A stretch of DNA of 64,000 bases from an uncultured Lachnospiraceae bacterium (GCA_910589075.1 CAJUSK010000035.1:27322-91321); one strand, 5' to 3'; positions 1-8,545 are shown, counted from the stretch's first letter. The notes: generated from the letters alone by a model not told the origin. Numbers and translations: made by a program.

Positions 1-1
1 C

Positions 2-319
2 GGCGCTGCATTTGCAAAATCCATTGCGGAAGAGAACGGTTTTGAAATTGTGGAATTTTCCGATTCACCCACCATGTATCAGGACGTAATCACCGGCAAT
101 ACGGTCGCATGTTTTGAAGACTATCCTGTTATGGCTTACAATATCCAGCAGGGTGCAGGCATGGAAATGCCCGGCGATGTGAACGAATCCCAGACACCTT
201 ACGGTTTTGCCGTAAAGAAGGGCGAGAATGCAGAGCTGCTTGAAATGTTCCAGGCCGGCCTTAAAAACATCAAGGACAACGGCAAATATGATGAAATCGT
301 AGCAACTTACACGAAATAA
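2..319 (+). CDS. Amino-acid ABC transporter substrate-binding protein (3' part only)
   Basis: The open frame runs in from the left edge, so the start and signal peptide lie outside the window. The visible 105 residues are the C-terminal lobe of a polar amino-acid binding protein of the GlnH/HisJ (SBP_bac_3) family. They include the segment around VACFEDYPVMAYNI, the PYGFAVKKGENAELL segment and the family-typical end LKNIKDNGKYDEIVATY. The protein would capture an amino acid outside the membrane for the permease and ATPase that follow. The exact ligand cannot be read from this fragment. Family assignment is firm; substrate is unknown. Confidence 0.88.
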   Translation, partial: GAAFAKSIAEENGFEIVEFSDSPTMYQDVITGNTVACFEDYPVMAYNIQQGAGMEMPGDVNESQTPYGFAVKKGENAELLEMFQAGLKNIKDNGKYDEIVATYTK

Positions 320-339
320 AAAAGTTCCGTAGGTAAATG

Positions 340-411
340 GATGACACATGCGCGCCCATCGGGTGCAGGCACGGCGGCCGCATATCGTTGGCATGCCGTG
401 CATGTGTCATC
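340..411 (+). promoter_or_regulatory. Intergenic stem-loop between binding protein and permease genes
   Basis: A perfect 12-base inverted repeat (GATGACACATGC at 340-351 and its complement at 400-411) encloses a loop containing a second pair, GCACGGC/GCCGTGC. There is no T-run, so it is not an ordinary terminator. Structures at this place in ABC operons often protect the upstream binding-protein mRNA so that it is made in excess; that role is inferred here. Confidence 0.5.
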
Positions 412-448
412 ACTTACATGCAGGACTGCCAGGAAGGATGGTTTATCA

Positions 449-1108
449 ATGTCATTTTTGGGCTTAATCAGGGAAAATGGGGTATTCCTGTTGGGTGCCA
501 TGGGGAAAACGCTGGAGCTGACCCTGTTGTCGCTTATATTTGCAGCTTTTATCGGCCTGTTTTTTGGTCTTTTGAATGTATCTAAAAACAGGATTTGCAA
601 TACAATCGCCAATATTTACATAGACTGTATCCGGGGTGTGCCGCTGATCGTGCTTGCGTTCTTTGTATATTTTGGTATTCCTATGGCCATAGGCATTCGT
701 CTGGATGCCCTGACGGCGGGCATTATTTCCCTGAGCATGAATGCCGGCGCTTATATGGCGGAAATTGTCCGGGCGGGTATCCAGTCCATTGACAAAGGGC
801 AGATGGAGGCGGCGAGAAGCCTGGGCCTGCCTTACGGCAAGGCGATGTGCAGAGTGGTGCTGCCCCAGGCCATTCGTGTGATGATTCCTTCCATCATCAA
901 TCAGTTTATTATCACTTTAAAGGATACCTCCATACTTTCAGTCATCGGTTTTCCGGAATTGGTCAAGGCAGGACAGATTGTGATTGCGAGAAATTTTGAG
1001 ACGTTTAAGATGTGGGCGATTATTGCCATCATGTATTTGATCGTTATCACGACGCTTTCAAAGACTGCAAGAGCATTGGAAAGGAAGATCTCCTATGGAA
1101 AGAACTAA
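449..1108 (+). CDS. Amino-acid ABC transporter permease
   Basis: A 219-residue integral membrane protein of the HisM/GlnP family that forms the channel of a polar amino-acid importer. The permease signature AEIVRAGIQSIDKGQMEAARSLGL lies at about residues 104-127, its EAA motif at about 119-127 making the contact with the ATPase. Several hydrophobic segments precede and follow it. I place the start at ATG 449, after AGGAAGG at 431-437, giving MSFLGLIRENG. A longer frame opening at 341 is rejected because it would run through the intergenic stem-loop and lacks a ribosome site. The gene overlaps the ATPase gene by 14 bases, so the two are translationally coupled. Confidence 0.93.
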   Translation: MSFLGLIRENGVFLLGAMGKTLELTLLSLIFAAFIGLFFGLLNVSKNRICNTIANIYIDCIRGVPLIVLAFFVYFGIPMAIGIRLDALTAGIISLSMNAGAYMAEIVRAGIQSIDKGQMEAARSLGLPYGKAMCRVVLPQAIRVMIPSIINQFIITLKDTSILSVIGFPELVKAGQIVIARNFETFKMWAIIAIMYLIVITTLSKTARALERKISYGKN

Positions 1109-1832
1109 TAAAATCAGTGTCAAAGGCCTCAGAAAAAGTTTCGGGCATCTGGAAGTGTTGAAGGGAATGGATGTGGAGATCAGCGAGGGCGAGGTTGTAT
1201 GTCTGATCGGCCCTTCCGGCTCCGGCAAGAGCACCTTTCTGCGCTGCCTCAACGCACTGGAGACAATCACTGCCGGCGGGATCATGGTCGATGGATATGA
1301 CCTGACGGATAAGAAAATCAATATCAATAAAGTAAGAGAGAATATCGGTATGGTTTTCCAGCATTTTAATCTGTTTTCCAATCTGAATGTGATTCAGAAT
1401 ATTATGCTGGCACCGGTGGAACTCAAGAAGATGTCAAAAGAAGAAGCGCGTGCAAAAGGCATGGAGCTCCTTACCATGGTGGGTCTGGCAGAGAAAGCGG
1501 AAGTATATCCCAGTAAGCTGTCCGGCGGTCAGAAGCAGCGTGTGGCGATAGCCAGGGCTCTGGCCATGAATCCGGATATTATGTTGTTTGATGAACCTAC
1601 CAGTGCTCTGGATCCGGAGATGGTGGGTGAGGTTTTGGAAGTTATGAAAAGCCTGGCCAGAGATGGCATGACAATGGTTGTGGTAACCCATGAGATGGGA
1701 TTTGCAAGAGAAGTGGCCAGCCGGGTCATCTTTATGGATGAAGGCGTGATTGTGGAAGAAGGCACGCCGCAGGAAGTGCTTCTGCATCCCACCCAGCCCC
1801 GCACCATTGATTTCTTAAATAAGGTATTGTAA
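1095..1832 (+). CDS. Amino-acid ABC transporter ATP-binding protein
   Basis: A 245-residue ATPase of the GlnQ/HisP family that powers the importer encoded just upstream. All catalytic motifs are present: Walker A GPSGSGKST (39-47), Q-loop Gln at about 89, signature LSGGQKQR (142-149), Walker B IMLFDEPTSALD (about 162-173) and the switch His in VTHEM (199). Length is normal for the family and there is no extra regulatory domain. The start overlaps the permease gene. With the upstream binding protein this makes a standard three-gene polar amino-acid transporter operon, ending at the hairpin at 1885-1919. Confidence 0.95.
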   Translation: MERTNKISVKGLRKSFGHLEVLKGMDVEISEGEVVCLIGPSGSGKSTFLRCLNALETITAGGIMVDGYDLTDKKININKVRENIGMVFQHFNLFSNLNVIQNIMLAPVELKKMSKEEARAKGMELLTMVGLAEKAEVYPSKLSGGQKQRVAIARALAMNPDIMLFDEPTSALDPEMVGEVLEVMKSLARDGMTMVVVTHEMGFAREVASRVIFMDEGVIVEEGTPQEVLLHPTQPRTIDFLNKVL

Positions 1833-1884
1833 TTTTTGTTCAGGGCCGGGCGGAACCGGTGTTGCCTGTGAGCATGAGACTGTG

Positions 1885-1919
1885 TGGCCGGCAGACGGAG
1901 ATTTTCCGTCTGCCGGCCA
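1885..1919 (+). terminator. Hairpin after the ABC transporter operon
   Basis: A perfect 15-base stem (TGGCCGGCAGACGGA and complement) with a 5-base loop. The downstream T-run is weak (TTGTATAT), so termination may be partial. Confidence 0.6.
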
Positions 1920-1950
1920 TTGTATATAAAGAGCAGTCCACGTTTCACCC

Positions 1951-1979
1951 TTGTCCATTTGCACAGTTCAGAGTATAAT
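1951..1979 (+). promoter_or_regulatory. SigA-type promoter for fucO
   Basis: TTGTCC (1951-1956), a 17-base spacer and a perfect TATAAT (1974-1979), lying 58 bases before the fucO start. Located just after the preceding terminator hairpin. Confidence 0.7.
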
Positions 1980-2037
1980 GAATCTATCCGGCGATTGACA
2001 GCCGGACAACGGAAAAGTGAAAAGGAGAAAAGGCAGT

Positions 2038-3186
2038 ATGGCAAACAGATTTGTATTAAATGAAACATCTTATCATGGGGCGGGAGCGATTCAGGAGATC
2101 GCGGCAGAGGCAAAAGGCAGAGGCTTTCAGAAGGCATTTGTATGTTCTGATCCGGATCTGGTAAAATTCGGCGTTACGAAGAAGGTTCTGGATGTTCTGG
2201 AAGGTGCAGGGCTTCCCTATGAACTCTATTCCAATATCAAGCCCAACCCCACCATTGAAAACGTGCAGACCGGGGTGGAGGCATACAAGAAATCCGGGGC
2301 GGATTATCTGATTGCCATTGGCGGCGGTTCCTCCATGGATACGGCAAAGGCCATCGGCATGATTATCAACAATCCTGACTTTGCAGATGTGAGAAGCCTG
2401 GAAGGTGTGGCGCCCACTACCAATAAATCCGTACCGATTTTTGCTGTGCCCACTACAGCAGGCACGGCGGCAGAAGTGACCATTAACTATGTCATTACCG
2501 ATGCGGAAAAGAACAGAAAGATGGTATGCGTGGACCCGAAAGACATACCGGTTGTGGCATTTGTGGATTCTGAGATGATGGCTTCCATGCCCAAAGGCCT
2601 TACGGCAGCTACCGGCATGGATGCTCTGACCCATGCCATCGAAGGTTACATAACGGCAGGCGCATGGGAACTGTCTGATATGTTCCACTTAAAAGCCATC
2701 GAAATCATTGCCCGTTCCCTTCGCGGCGCGGTGGATAACACACCGGAAGGCAGAGAGGACATGGCGCTTGGACAATATGTGGCAGGCATGGGCTTTTCCA
2801 ATGTGGGACTTGGCATTGTTCACTCCATGGCGCATCCGCTGGGTGCACTCTATGATACACCCCATGGTGTGGCCAATGCCATTATTCTCCCCACAGTGAT
2901 GGAATACAATGCCCAGGCTACCGGCGACAAATATAAATATATTGCCCAGGCTATGGGTGTGACAGGAACAGAGTCCATGACACAGGAAGAATACAGAAAA
3001 GCAGCCGTAGACGCAGTGAAGAAACTTTCCGAGGACGTGGGGATACCCAAAGATCTGAAAGAGATTGTCAAGGAAGAAGACATTCCTTTCCTCGCCCAGT
3101 CCGCCTATGACGATGCCTGCAGGCCGGGCAATCCCCGTGAGACAAGCGTGGAGGAGATTACACAGCTTTATAAGAGCCTGTTATAA
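2038..3186 (+). CDS. fucO: Lactaldehyde reductase (iron-containing alcohol dehydrogenase)
   Basis: A 382-residue Fe-dependent group III alcohol dehydrogenase that interconverts L-lactaldehyde and 1,2-propanediol with NADH, the anaerobic step of fucose/rhamnose breakdown. It follows E. coli FucO nearly residue for residue over long stretches (LIAIGGGS, ADVRSLEG, TTAGTAAEVTINYVITD, LGQYVAGMGFSNVGLG). The NAD-binding GGGS is at about 95-98. The metal ligands Asp195, His199, His262 and His276 are all present. The start is ATG 2038 after AAAGGAG (2021-2027); a GTG at 2017 has no ribosome site. It has its own promoter and terminator-like hairpins. No fucose pathway genes are adjacent, so it may serve as a general propanediol/aldehyde reductase. 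Confidence 0.92.
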   Translation: MANRFVLNETSYHGAGAIQEIAAEAKGRGFQKAFVCSDPDLVKFGVTKKVLDVLEGAGLPYELYSNIKPNPTIENVQTGVEAYKKSGADYLIAIGGGSSMDTAKAIGMIINNPDFADVRSLEGVAPTTNKSVPIFAVPTTAGTAAEVTINYVITDAEKNRKMVCVDPKDIPVVAFVDSEMMASMPKGLTAATGMDALTHAIEGYITAGAWELSDMFHLKAIEIIARSLRGAVDNTPEGREDMALGQYVAGMGFSNVGLGIVHSMAHPLGALYDTPHGVANAIILPTVMEYNAQATGDKYKYIAQAMGVTGTESMTQEEYRKAAVDAVKKLSEDVGIPKDLKEIVKEEDIPFLAQSAYDDACRPGNPRETSVEEITQLYKSLL

Positions 3187-3226
3187 ACATCAGAAAACAT
3201 GCATTGCGGGTTTTCCGGGATGCATG

Positions 3227-3264
3227 ACAACAGAAAGTTCCCATGGCGTACTTTCTTCTGTTGT
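3227..3264. repeat. Dispersed palindromic element, copy A
   Basis: Arms ACAACAGAAAG and CTTTCTTCTGTTGT enclose the loop TTCCCATGGCGTA. It shares the flanking CATGAC, the GAAAG/CTTTC arm ends and the loop layout with the copies at 33689, 37195, 48761, 51373 and 59037. This is the most divergent copy with a complete hairpin. Gap 3187-3487 also holds the hairpin at 3273-3304 and the promoter at 3400-3428; I see no gene in it. Confidence 0.6.
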
Positions 3265-3272
3265 GAAAATGA

Positions 3273-3308
3273 ACGGGAACGGCAGAGTGATTTGCTGTTC
3301 CCGTTTCT
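3273..3308 (+). terminator. Terminator hairpin after fucO
   Basis: Stem ACGGGAACGGCA (3273-3284) with TGCTGTTCCCGT (3293-3304), one G-U pair, followed by TTCTCC. The T-run is short. Confidence 0.5.
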
Positions 3309-3399
3309 CCTGTATCATTGTCCTGCCTGCTTTGCAGATGGGAAAAGGCATTCTCCCTGATATAATATGTCCCATCCGGGACATGACGGAATCTACCTC

Positions 3400-3428
3400 T
3401 TGCCATTCTCCTCATTCTGTGATAGAAT
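3400..3428 (+). promoter_or_regulatory. SigA-type promoter for the hom operon
   Basis: TTGCCA (3400-3405), 17-base spacer, TAGAAT (3423-3428). Predicted transcript start is about 50 bases before the first gene of the six-gene operon 3488-9412. Confidence 0.6.
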
Positions 3429-3487
3429 ATCTCTCGTTGACAGACAACTGTCCTCATATTGCGGACAGAAAGGGGATAAGAAATGCA

Positions 3488-3931
3488 ATGAAAGACGAAA
3501 ACAGATATTTTGTGCTGAAACAGAAAGCCGTACCGGAGGTGTTGCTGAAGGTCGTGGAGGCGAAGCGGCTGCTGGATTCGGAAAGGGTAATGACTGTTCA
3601 GGAAGCCACGGACGCAGTGGGTATCAGCCGGAGTTCTTTCTATAAATATAAAGAAGATATTTTCCCCTTTCATGACAATTCCCTGGGCCGTACCGTCACA
3701 TTTACCATGCAGATGGACGATGAGCCGGGACTGCTGTCAGATGTGCTCAAGATTGTGGCCCAGTTTCAGGCCAATATCCTGACCATCCACCAGAGTATAC
3801 CGATCAATGGTGTGGCATCCCTGAGCATCAGCGTACAGGTTCTGCCCACGACGCAGAATATATCCGGTATGATCGAGACAATGGAAGTCCAGAAGGGCGT
3901 CCGCAATGTAAAAATACTTGCCAAGGAGTAA
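3488..3931 (+). CDS. ACT domain-containing protein of the PheB/UPF0735 family
   Basis: A 147-residue protein with an N-terminal helix-turn-helix-like half (VMTVQEATDAVGISRSSFYKYK, about residues 36-57) and a C-terminal ACT domain (TFTMQMDDEPGLLSDVLKIV onward). ACT domains bind amino acids, and PheB of Bacillus lies in an amino-acid operon. The protein is therefore probably an amino-acid-sensing regulator; its ligand is unknown. I chose ATG 3488 because the protein begins MKDENRYFVLKQKAVPEVL, as in the family, behind AAGGGG at 3470-3475; upstream codons read into non-coding sequence. It ends 5 bases before hom, so it is the first gene of the operon and a natural candidate to sense threonine, homoserine or a related product. 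Confidence 0.85.
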   Translation: MKDENRYFVLKQKAVPEVLLKVVEAKRLLDSERVMTVQEATDAVGISRSSFYKYKEDIFPFHDNSLGRTVTFTMQMDDEPGLLSDVLKIVAQFQANILTIHQSIPINGVASLSISVQVLPTTQNISGMIETMEVQKGVRNVKILAKE

Positions 3932-3936
3932 AAAAT

Positions 3937-5151
3937 ATGGTTTATGCAGCGATTTTAGGCTACGGTACGGTAGGAAGCGGCGTAGCGCATGTATTAAGTG
4001 AAAACAGTGAAATGATTGCCTGGAAGGCAGGAGAAGAAGTCAGTGTAAAATATATTTTGGATCTGCGGGATTTTCCGCAGGATCCCAATGCAGACAAGGT
4101 GGTTCATGATTTTCATATCATTTTGGAAGATCCCCAGGTTTCGGTGATCTGTGAGACAATGGGAGGTCTGGAGCCGGCGTATACCTTTTCCAAACAGGCC
4201 CTTTTGGCGGGAAAGAGTGTCTGCACCTCCAATAAGGAACTGGTGGCGGCCCATGGGCCGGAGCTGCTGCGCCTTGCCAGAGAACACAACTGCAATTATC
4301 TTTTTGAGGCCAGCGTAGGCGGGGGGATACCCATTATCAGGCCCATGAACTATTCTCTGACAGCGGAAGTCATTGACGGTATTACCGGTATATTAAACGG
4401 CACGACTAATTATATCCTCACCAGGATGAAACAGGATGGGGCGGATTTTGAAACGGTGCTGAAAGAAGCCCAGGAAAAAGGATATGCAGAGCGGAACCCG
4501 GAGGCGGATGTGGAAGGCCATGACGCCTGCAGGAAGATTGCCATCCTTTCGTCCCTGATGCTGGGCAAGACCGTGCGCTATGAAGATATTTACACCGAAG
4601 GGATTACGGCCATTACCAGCGCGGATTTCCTCTATGCAAAAAAACTGAACCGCACGGTGAAGCTGCTGGCGATGAGCAAGCTGCAGGAGGCCGGCTGTTT
4701 TGTGATGGTGGCGCCCTTTATGATTTCCAATGACAACCCGCTGCACGGTATTTCGGATGTATTTAATGCCGTGTTTGTACACAGCAATATGCTGGGTGAT
4801 TCCATGTATTATGGCAGAGGCGCCGGCAAGCTGCCTACGGCCAGCGCAGTGGTTTCTGACGTGGTGGATTGTGCAAGGCATCAGGGCAAGACAGTTATGT
4901 GCCTGTGGGATGAGGAAGAGGTAAAACCGCTGGATTATACCCTTGCTGTCCGTAAATTTTTCGTGCGTGTGGATGGAAATGCCCTTTCAGAAGCCCAGGC
5001 CCGTGAGTTGTTTGGTGAGATTGAAGTCATAAGACTGGAAGAAAAACCGCAGGAATACGGATTTGTCACACCGCTTATGCAGGAAAAGGAATTTGAGCGG
5101 ATCAGCAGTGGTGTGGAAGGGATTCTGGGCAGAATCCGTCTGGAGGACTGA
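3937..5151 (+). CDS. hom: Homoserine dehydrogenase
   Basis: A 404-residue NAD(P)-dependent enzyme reducing aspartate semialdehyde to homoserine, the branch point to threonine and methionine. The Rossmann motif GYGTVGSG sits at residues 8-15. The family core follows (CTSNKELVAAHG, FEASVGGGIPIIRP, GILNGTTNYILTRM, EAQEKGYAERNPEADVEGHD). The C-terminal part after about residue 330 is the extra, ACT-like regulatory region seen in many Gram-positive Hom proteins. It lies 5 bases after the ACT regulator and 2 bases before the phosphoglycerate-mutase-like gene, so all three are probably co-translated. Confidence 0.95.
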   Translation: MVYAAILGYGTVGSGVAHVLSENSEMIAWKAGEEVSVKYILDLRDFPQDPNADKVVHDFHIILEDPQVSVICETMGGLEPAYTFSKQALLAGKSVCTSNKELVAAHGPELLRLAREHNCNYLFEASVGGGIPIIRPMNYSLTAEVIDGITGILNGTTNYILTRMKQDGADFETVLKEAQEKGYAERNPEADVEGHDACRKIAILSSLMLGKTVRYEDIYTEGITAITSADFLYAKKLNRTVKLLAMSKLQEAGCFVMVAPFMISNDNPLHGISDVFNAVFVHSNMLGDSMYYGRGAGKLPTASAVVSDVVDCARHQGKTVMCLWDEEEVKPLDYTLAVRKFFVRVDGNALSEAQARELFGEIEVIRLEEKPQEYGFVTPLMQEKEFERISSGVEGILGRIRLED

Positions 5152-5153
5152 AT

Positions 5154-6383
5154 ATGAAATATGTGATTGTACTGGGGGATGGGATGGCTGACGAACCCAT
5201 TTCGGAGCTGGGAGGCCAGACGCCCCTTGCTTATGCCAGAACGGAAAATCTGGATGCCCTGAGCGCAGTGTCGGAGATTGGCATGGTACATACCATACCG
5301 GATGGGATGAAGCCCGGTTCGGATACGGCGAATCTGTCAGTGATGGGCTATGATCCGAAAGTCTATTATTCCGGCCGTTCTCCACTGGAGGCGTTGAGTA
5401 TTGGCGTACCCATGAAGGAGACGGATGTTGCCCTTAGGTGTAATTTGGTGACCATTTCAGAACAGGAGGATATTTCCTTTGAGGAGCAGTCCATCCTTGA
5501 CCACAGTGCCGGCGAGATCAGCACGGAAGAGGCGGCAGTGCTGCTGGAGGCTGTGCGCCGGGAGCTGGAAACCGAAACATATCATTTTTATGTGGGCACC
5601 AGCTACCGTCATTGCCTGATCTGGGAGCGGGGACAGGTTCTGGAACTGACACAGCCCCACGATATACCGGGACAGGTAATCGGTCCTCATCTGCCGGGGG
5701 ATGGGGTGCTGTGTGAAATGATGAAAAAAAGTTATGAGATATTAAAACGGCACCCGCTGAATGAAGAACGGCGCAGACAGGGACTGCGTCCTGCCAACTG
5801 CTGCTGGTTCTGGGGTGCGGGCACAAAGCCGCTGTTATCTGACTTTCGGGAAGCGCATCAGAAAAAAGGTGTGATGATCTCCGCGGTGGATCTGTTAAAG
5901 GGGATTGCGGTGGGCGCAGGTATGGATAATATTCAGGTAGAGGGCGCCAATGGCGGACTGCATACCAATTATGAAGGCAAAGCTGCCGCCGCCGTAAAAG
6001 CGCTGACAGAGGACGGATATGATTTTGCCTATATCCATGTGGAAGCGCCGGATGAAATGGGCCATCAGGGCAGTGTGGAGAAAAAGATACAGGCCATTGA
6101 GAATATCGACACACGTGTCATAAAACCTCTGAAAGAAGGACTGGATCGTTCAGGGGAGCCATATCGCCTGTTGGTGCTCCCGGATCATCCCACGCCCATC
6201 CGTGTGAGAACCCACACCAGCGATGATGTGCCCTTTCTCCTGTATGACAGCAGGGAAGATACAGGGGCGGCCGGCAGGGAGGATCGTCCCCATTACAATG
6301 AGAAAGAAGCGGCAGAAACGGGTATCCGTGTGGAAAAAGGCCATGAATTGATCAGAAAACTTTTCTGCTGTACCACACAATAG
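5154..6383 (+). CDS. Phosphoglycerate-mutase-like protein, probable homoserine kinase analogue
   Basis: A 409-residue member of the cofactor-independent, archaeal-type phosphoglycerate mutase (ApgM) branch of the alkaline phosphatase superfamily. It starts MKYVIVLGDGMAD (metal-binding Asp9) and carries the presumed nucleophile Ser56 in PGSDTAN. The other metal-site segments are AYIHVEAPDEMGHQG and LPDHPTPIR. Sequence alone would suggest glycolysis. However, a subgroup of this family is always found beside threonine genes and was proposed as a homoserine kinase substitute. Here it sits between hom and aspartate kinase with 2- and 30-base gaps, and no GHMP-type thrB is in the window. I infer homoserine phosphorylation; mutase activity remains possible. 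Confidence 0.85.
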   Translation: MKYVIVLGDGMADEPISELGGQTPLAYARTENLDALSAVSEIGMVHTIPDGMKPGSDTANLSVMGYDPKVYYSGRSPLEALSIGVPMKETDVALRCNLVTISEQEDISFEEQSILDHSAGEISTEEAAVLLEAVRRELETETYHFYVGTSYRHCLIWERGQVLELTQPHDIPGQVIGPHLPGDGVLCEMMKKSYEILKRHPLNEERRRQGLRPANCCWFWGAGTKPLLSDFREAHQKKGVMISAVDLLKGIAVGAGMDNIQVEGANGGLHTNYEGKAAAAVKALTEDGYDFAYIHVEAPDEMGHQGSVEKKIQAIENIDTRVIKPLKEGLDRSGEPYRLLVLPDHPTPIRVRTHTSDDVPFLLYDSREDTGAAGREDRPHYNEKEAAETGIRVEKGHELIRKLFCCTTQ

Positions 6384-6413
6384 AAAAAACGCAGACCCAG
6401 GAGGAGAAAAGTT

Positions 6414-7733
6414 ATGATAAAAGTAGTAAAATTCGGCGGCAGTTCCCTTGCCAGCGCCAGGCAGTTTGAGAAAGTGGGGGAAATCATCCGCAGTGATGCG
6501 GAGCGGCGGTATGTGGTGCCGTCGGCGCCGGGTAAACGGCATATGCATGACACCAAAGTGACGGATATGCTCTATACATGTTATGAGCTGGCAGAACAGG
6601 GAAAGAGTTTTGGGGCACAGTTGAAACAGATTCGGCTCCGGTTTGAGGAAATCATCACCGGGCTGGATATGAGCCTGTCTCTGGAGAATGAGTTCCAGGA
6701 GATTGAAGAGCAGTTTCAGCAGAAGGCAGGCAGGGAATATGCCGCTTCCAGAGGGGAATATCTGAACGGCATTATTATGGCACAATACCTGCACTATACG
6801 TTTATAGACGCCGCGGAGGTCGTGCGGTTTGATGAAGACGGCGTATTTCTGGCGGAGGAAACGGACAGACTGCTGCGTCAGCGCCTGGAAGAAACAGAGC
6901 GGGCTGTGATTCCCGGTTTTTATGGGGCACAGGCGTCGGGATGTGTCCGGACATTTTCCAGAGGGGGATCGGATATTACCGGTTCCATTGTGGCCAGGGC
7001 GGTACATGCGGATGTGTATGAAAACTGGACGGACGTGTCCGGCTTCCTCATTGCGGATCCGCGGATTATTGACAGACCGGAAGGGATTGAAACCATTACG
7101 TATCGGGAGCTGCGGGAGCTTTCCTATATGGGCGCCACAGTGCTTCATGAGGACGCCATTTTCCCGGTGCGCAAGGAAGGGATTCCCATCAATATCCGCA
7201 ACACCAATGCGCCGCAGGACAAGGGCACATGGATTGTGGAAAGCACCTGCCAGAAATCCAGATATACCATTACCGGTATTGCAGGGAAGCGGGGGTTCTG
7301 TTCTATCAATATAGAAAAAGATATGATGAATGCCGAAGTGGGTTTTGGCAGGAAGGTTTTGCAGGTATTTGAAGAAAACGGGATCTCTTTTGAACATATG
7401 CCTTCCGGAATTGACACGCTGACTGTATTTGTGCATCTGGATGAGTTTATTGACAAGGAACAGAAAGTCGTGGCCGGACTCCATCGCCTGACCAGACCGG
7501 ACTCCATTGATATTGAATCTGACCTTGCGCTGATTGCGGTGGTGGGCCGGGGAATGCGCTCCACCAGAGGTACGGCGGGACGGATTTTTTCCGCACTGGC
7601 CCATGCCAATGTGAATGTGAAGATGATTGACCAGGGATCCAGTGAGTTAAATATTATTATCGGTGTGTCTGACAGCGATTTTGAGGCGGCTATAAAGGCC
7701 ATTTATGATATTTTTGTTATATCGCAGCTTTGA
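6414..7733 (+). CDS. Aspartate kinase
   Basis: A 439-residue amino-acid kinase catalysing the first step of the aspartate family pathway. The phosphate loop KFGGSS is at residues 6-11, the central kinase motif is RGGSDITGSI, and VYENWTDVSGFLIADPRII forms the aspartate/feedback region. Two ACT domains lie in the last 150 residues (FCSINIEKDMMNAEVGF and LALIAVVGRGM, ending SSELNIIIGVSDSDFEAAIKAIY). It belongs to the monofunctional class, with the clear ribosome site AGGAGGAG ahead of ATG 6414. It is in one operon with hom and the probable homoserine kinase, so the transcript covers the committed steps to threonine. ACT domains imply end-product inhibition, ligand unread. Confidence 0.93.
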   Translation: MIKVVKFGGSSLASARQFEKVGEIIRSDAERRYVVPSAPGKRHMHDTKVTDMLYTCYELAEQGKSFGAQLKQIRLRFEEIITGLDMSLSLENEFQEIEEQFQQKAGREYAASRGEYLNGIIMAQYLHYTFIDAAEVVRFDEDGVFLAEETDRLLRQRLEETERAVIPGFYGAQASGCVRTFSRGGSDITGSIVARAVHADVYENWTDVSGFLIADPRIIDRPEGIETITYRELRELSYMGATVLHEDAIFPVRKEGIPINIRNTNAPQDKGTWIVESTCQKSRYTITGIAGKRGFCSINIEKDMMNAEVGFGRKVLQVFEENGISFEHMPSGIDTLTVFVHLDEFIDKEQKVVAGLHRLTRPDSIDIESDLALIAVVGRGMRSTRGTAGRIFSALAHANVNVKMIDQGSSELNIIIGVSDSDFEAAIKAIYDIFVISQL

Positions 7734-7750
7734 CGGACAGGGGGGATGAC

Positions 7751-8530
7751 ATGAATTATTCAGAAATCGAAGGAAAACAGTATCACTTACAGGTCGGGAA
7801 AGGGGACGTGGGCCGGTATGTCATTATGCCCGGCGATCCCAAACGGTGCGCGAAGATTGCGCAGTATTTTGACGATGCCAGGCTTGTGGCGGACAGCCGG
7901 GAATATGTGACCTATACGGGGTATCTGGACGGTGAAATGGTCAGTGTGACTTCCACCGGCATTGGCGGGCCTTCGGCAGCCATCGCCATGGAAGAACTGG
8001 TGATGTCAGGTGCGGATACTTTTATCCGCATCGGAACCTGCGGCGGTATGCAGACAGAGGTGATGAGCGGGGATGTGGTCATTGCCACCGGCGCCATCCG
8101 GATGGAAGGCACCAGCCGGGAATATGCCCCTGTGGAATATCCTGCCGTAGCGGATTATCAGCTTGTGAATGCGCTGGTTACAGGGGCAAAGACGCTGGAG
8201 CAGAGATACCATGTGGGGGTTGTACAGTGCAAGGATTCTTTTTACGGGCAGCATTCACCGGAGACAAAGCCTGTGAGCTATGAGCTGCTGCACAAGTGGG
8301 AGGCGTGGAAACGGCTGGGCTGTCTGGCTTCCGAGATGGAGTCTGCGGCGCTGTTTGTGGTGGCTGACAGCCTGCATGTGAGAGCCGGGTCCTGTTTCCT
8401 CGTAGTGGCCAATCAGGAACGGGAGAGAGAAGGACTTGCCAATCCGGTAGTCCATGACACCGATATGGCCATCCGGGTCAGTGTGGAGGCTATCCGTAAT
8501 CTGATTGCTGCAGACAGGCAGCAACAATAG
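7751..8530 (+). CDS. udp: Uridine phosphorylase
   Basis: A 259-residue nucleoside phosphorylase that cleaves uridine to uracil and ribose-1-phosphate. It resembles E. coli Udp closely: MPGDPKR phosphate-binding loop near the N-terminus, STGIGGPSAAIA, EELVMSGADTFIRIGTCGG, and LASEMESAALFVVAD with the ribose-binding Glu-Met-Glu. The start is ATG 7751 after AGGGGG (7739-7744); a TTG at 7730 overlapping the previous stop has no ribosome site. Its place in an amino-acid operon is unusual, though the spacing of 17 and 15 bases to its neighbours suggests a shared transcript. Confidence 0.88.
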   Translation: MNYSEIEGKQYHLQVGKGDVGRYVIMPGDPKRCAKIAQYFDDARLVADSREYVTYTGYLDGEMVSVTSTGIGGPSAAIAMEELVMSGADTFIRIGTCGGMQTEVMSGDVVIATGAIRMEGTSREYAPVEYPAVADYQLVNALVTGAKTLEQRYHVGVVQCKDSFYGQHSPETKPVSYELLHKWEAWKRLGCLASEMESAALFVVADSLHVRAGSCFLVVANQEREREGLANPVVHDTDMAIRVSVEAIRNLIAADRQQQ

Positions 8531-8545
8531 AAAAAGGAGAATACC

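Noticed and set aside
341..448. N-terminal extension of the permease from the ATG-like codon at 341
   Set aside because: The extension would translate the intergenic stem-loop and is not hydrophobic; ATG 449 has the ribosome site.
3361..3366. TATAAT at 3361 as promoter of the hom operon
   Set aside because: No suitable -35 box precedes it, while the pair at 3400-3428 has 17-base spacing and lies closer to the gene.
6150..7604. A 484-codon open frame on the minus strand opposite the mutase-like and aspartate kinase genes
   Set aside because: It is a mirror of GC-rich coding DNA; its translation is rich in His, Arg and Pro, matches no family, and lies opposite two certain genes.
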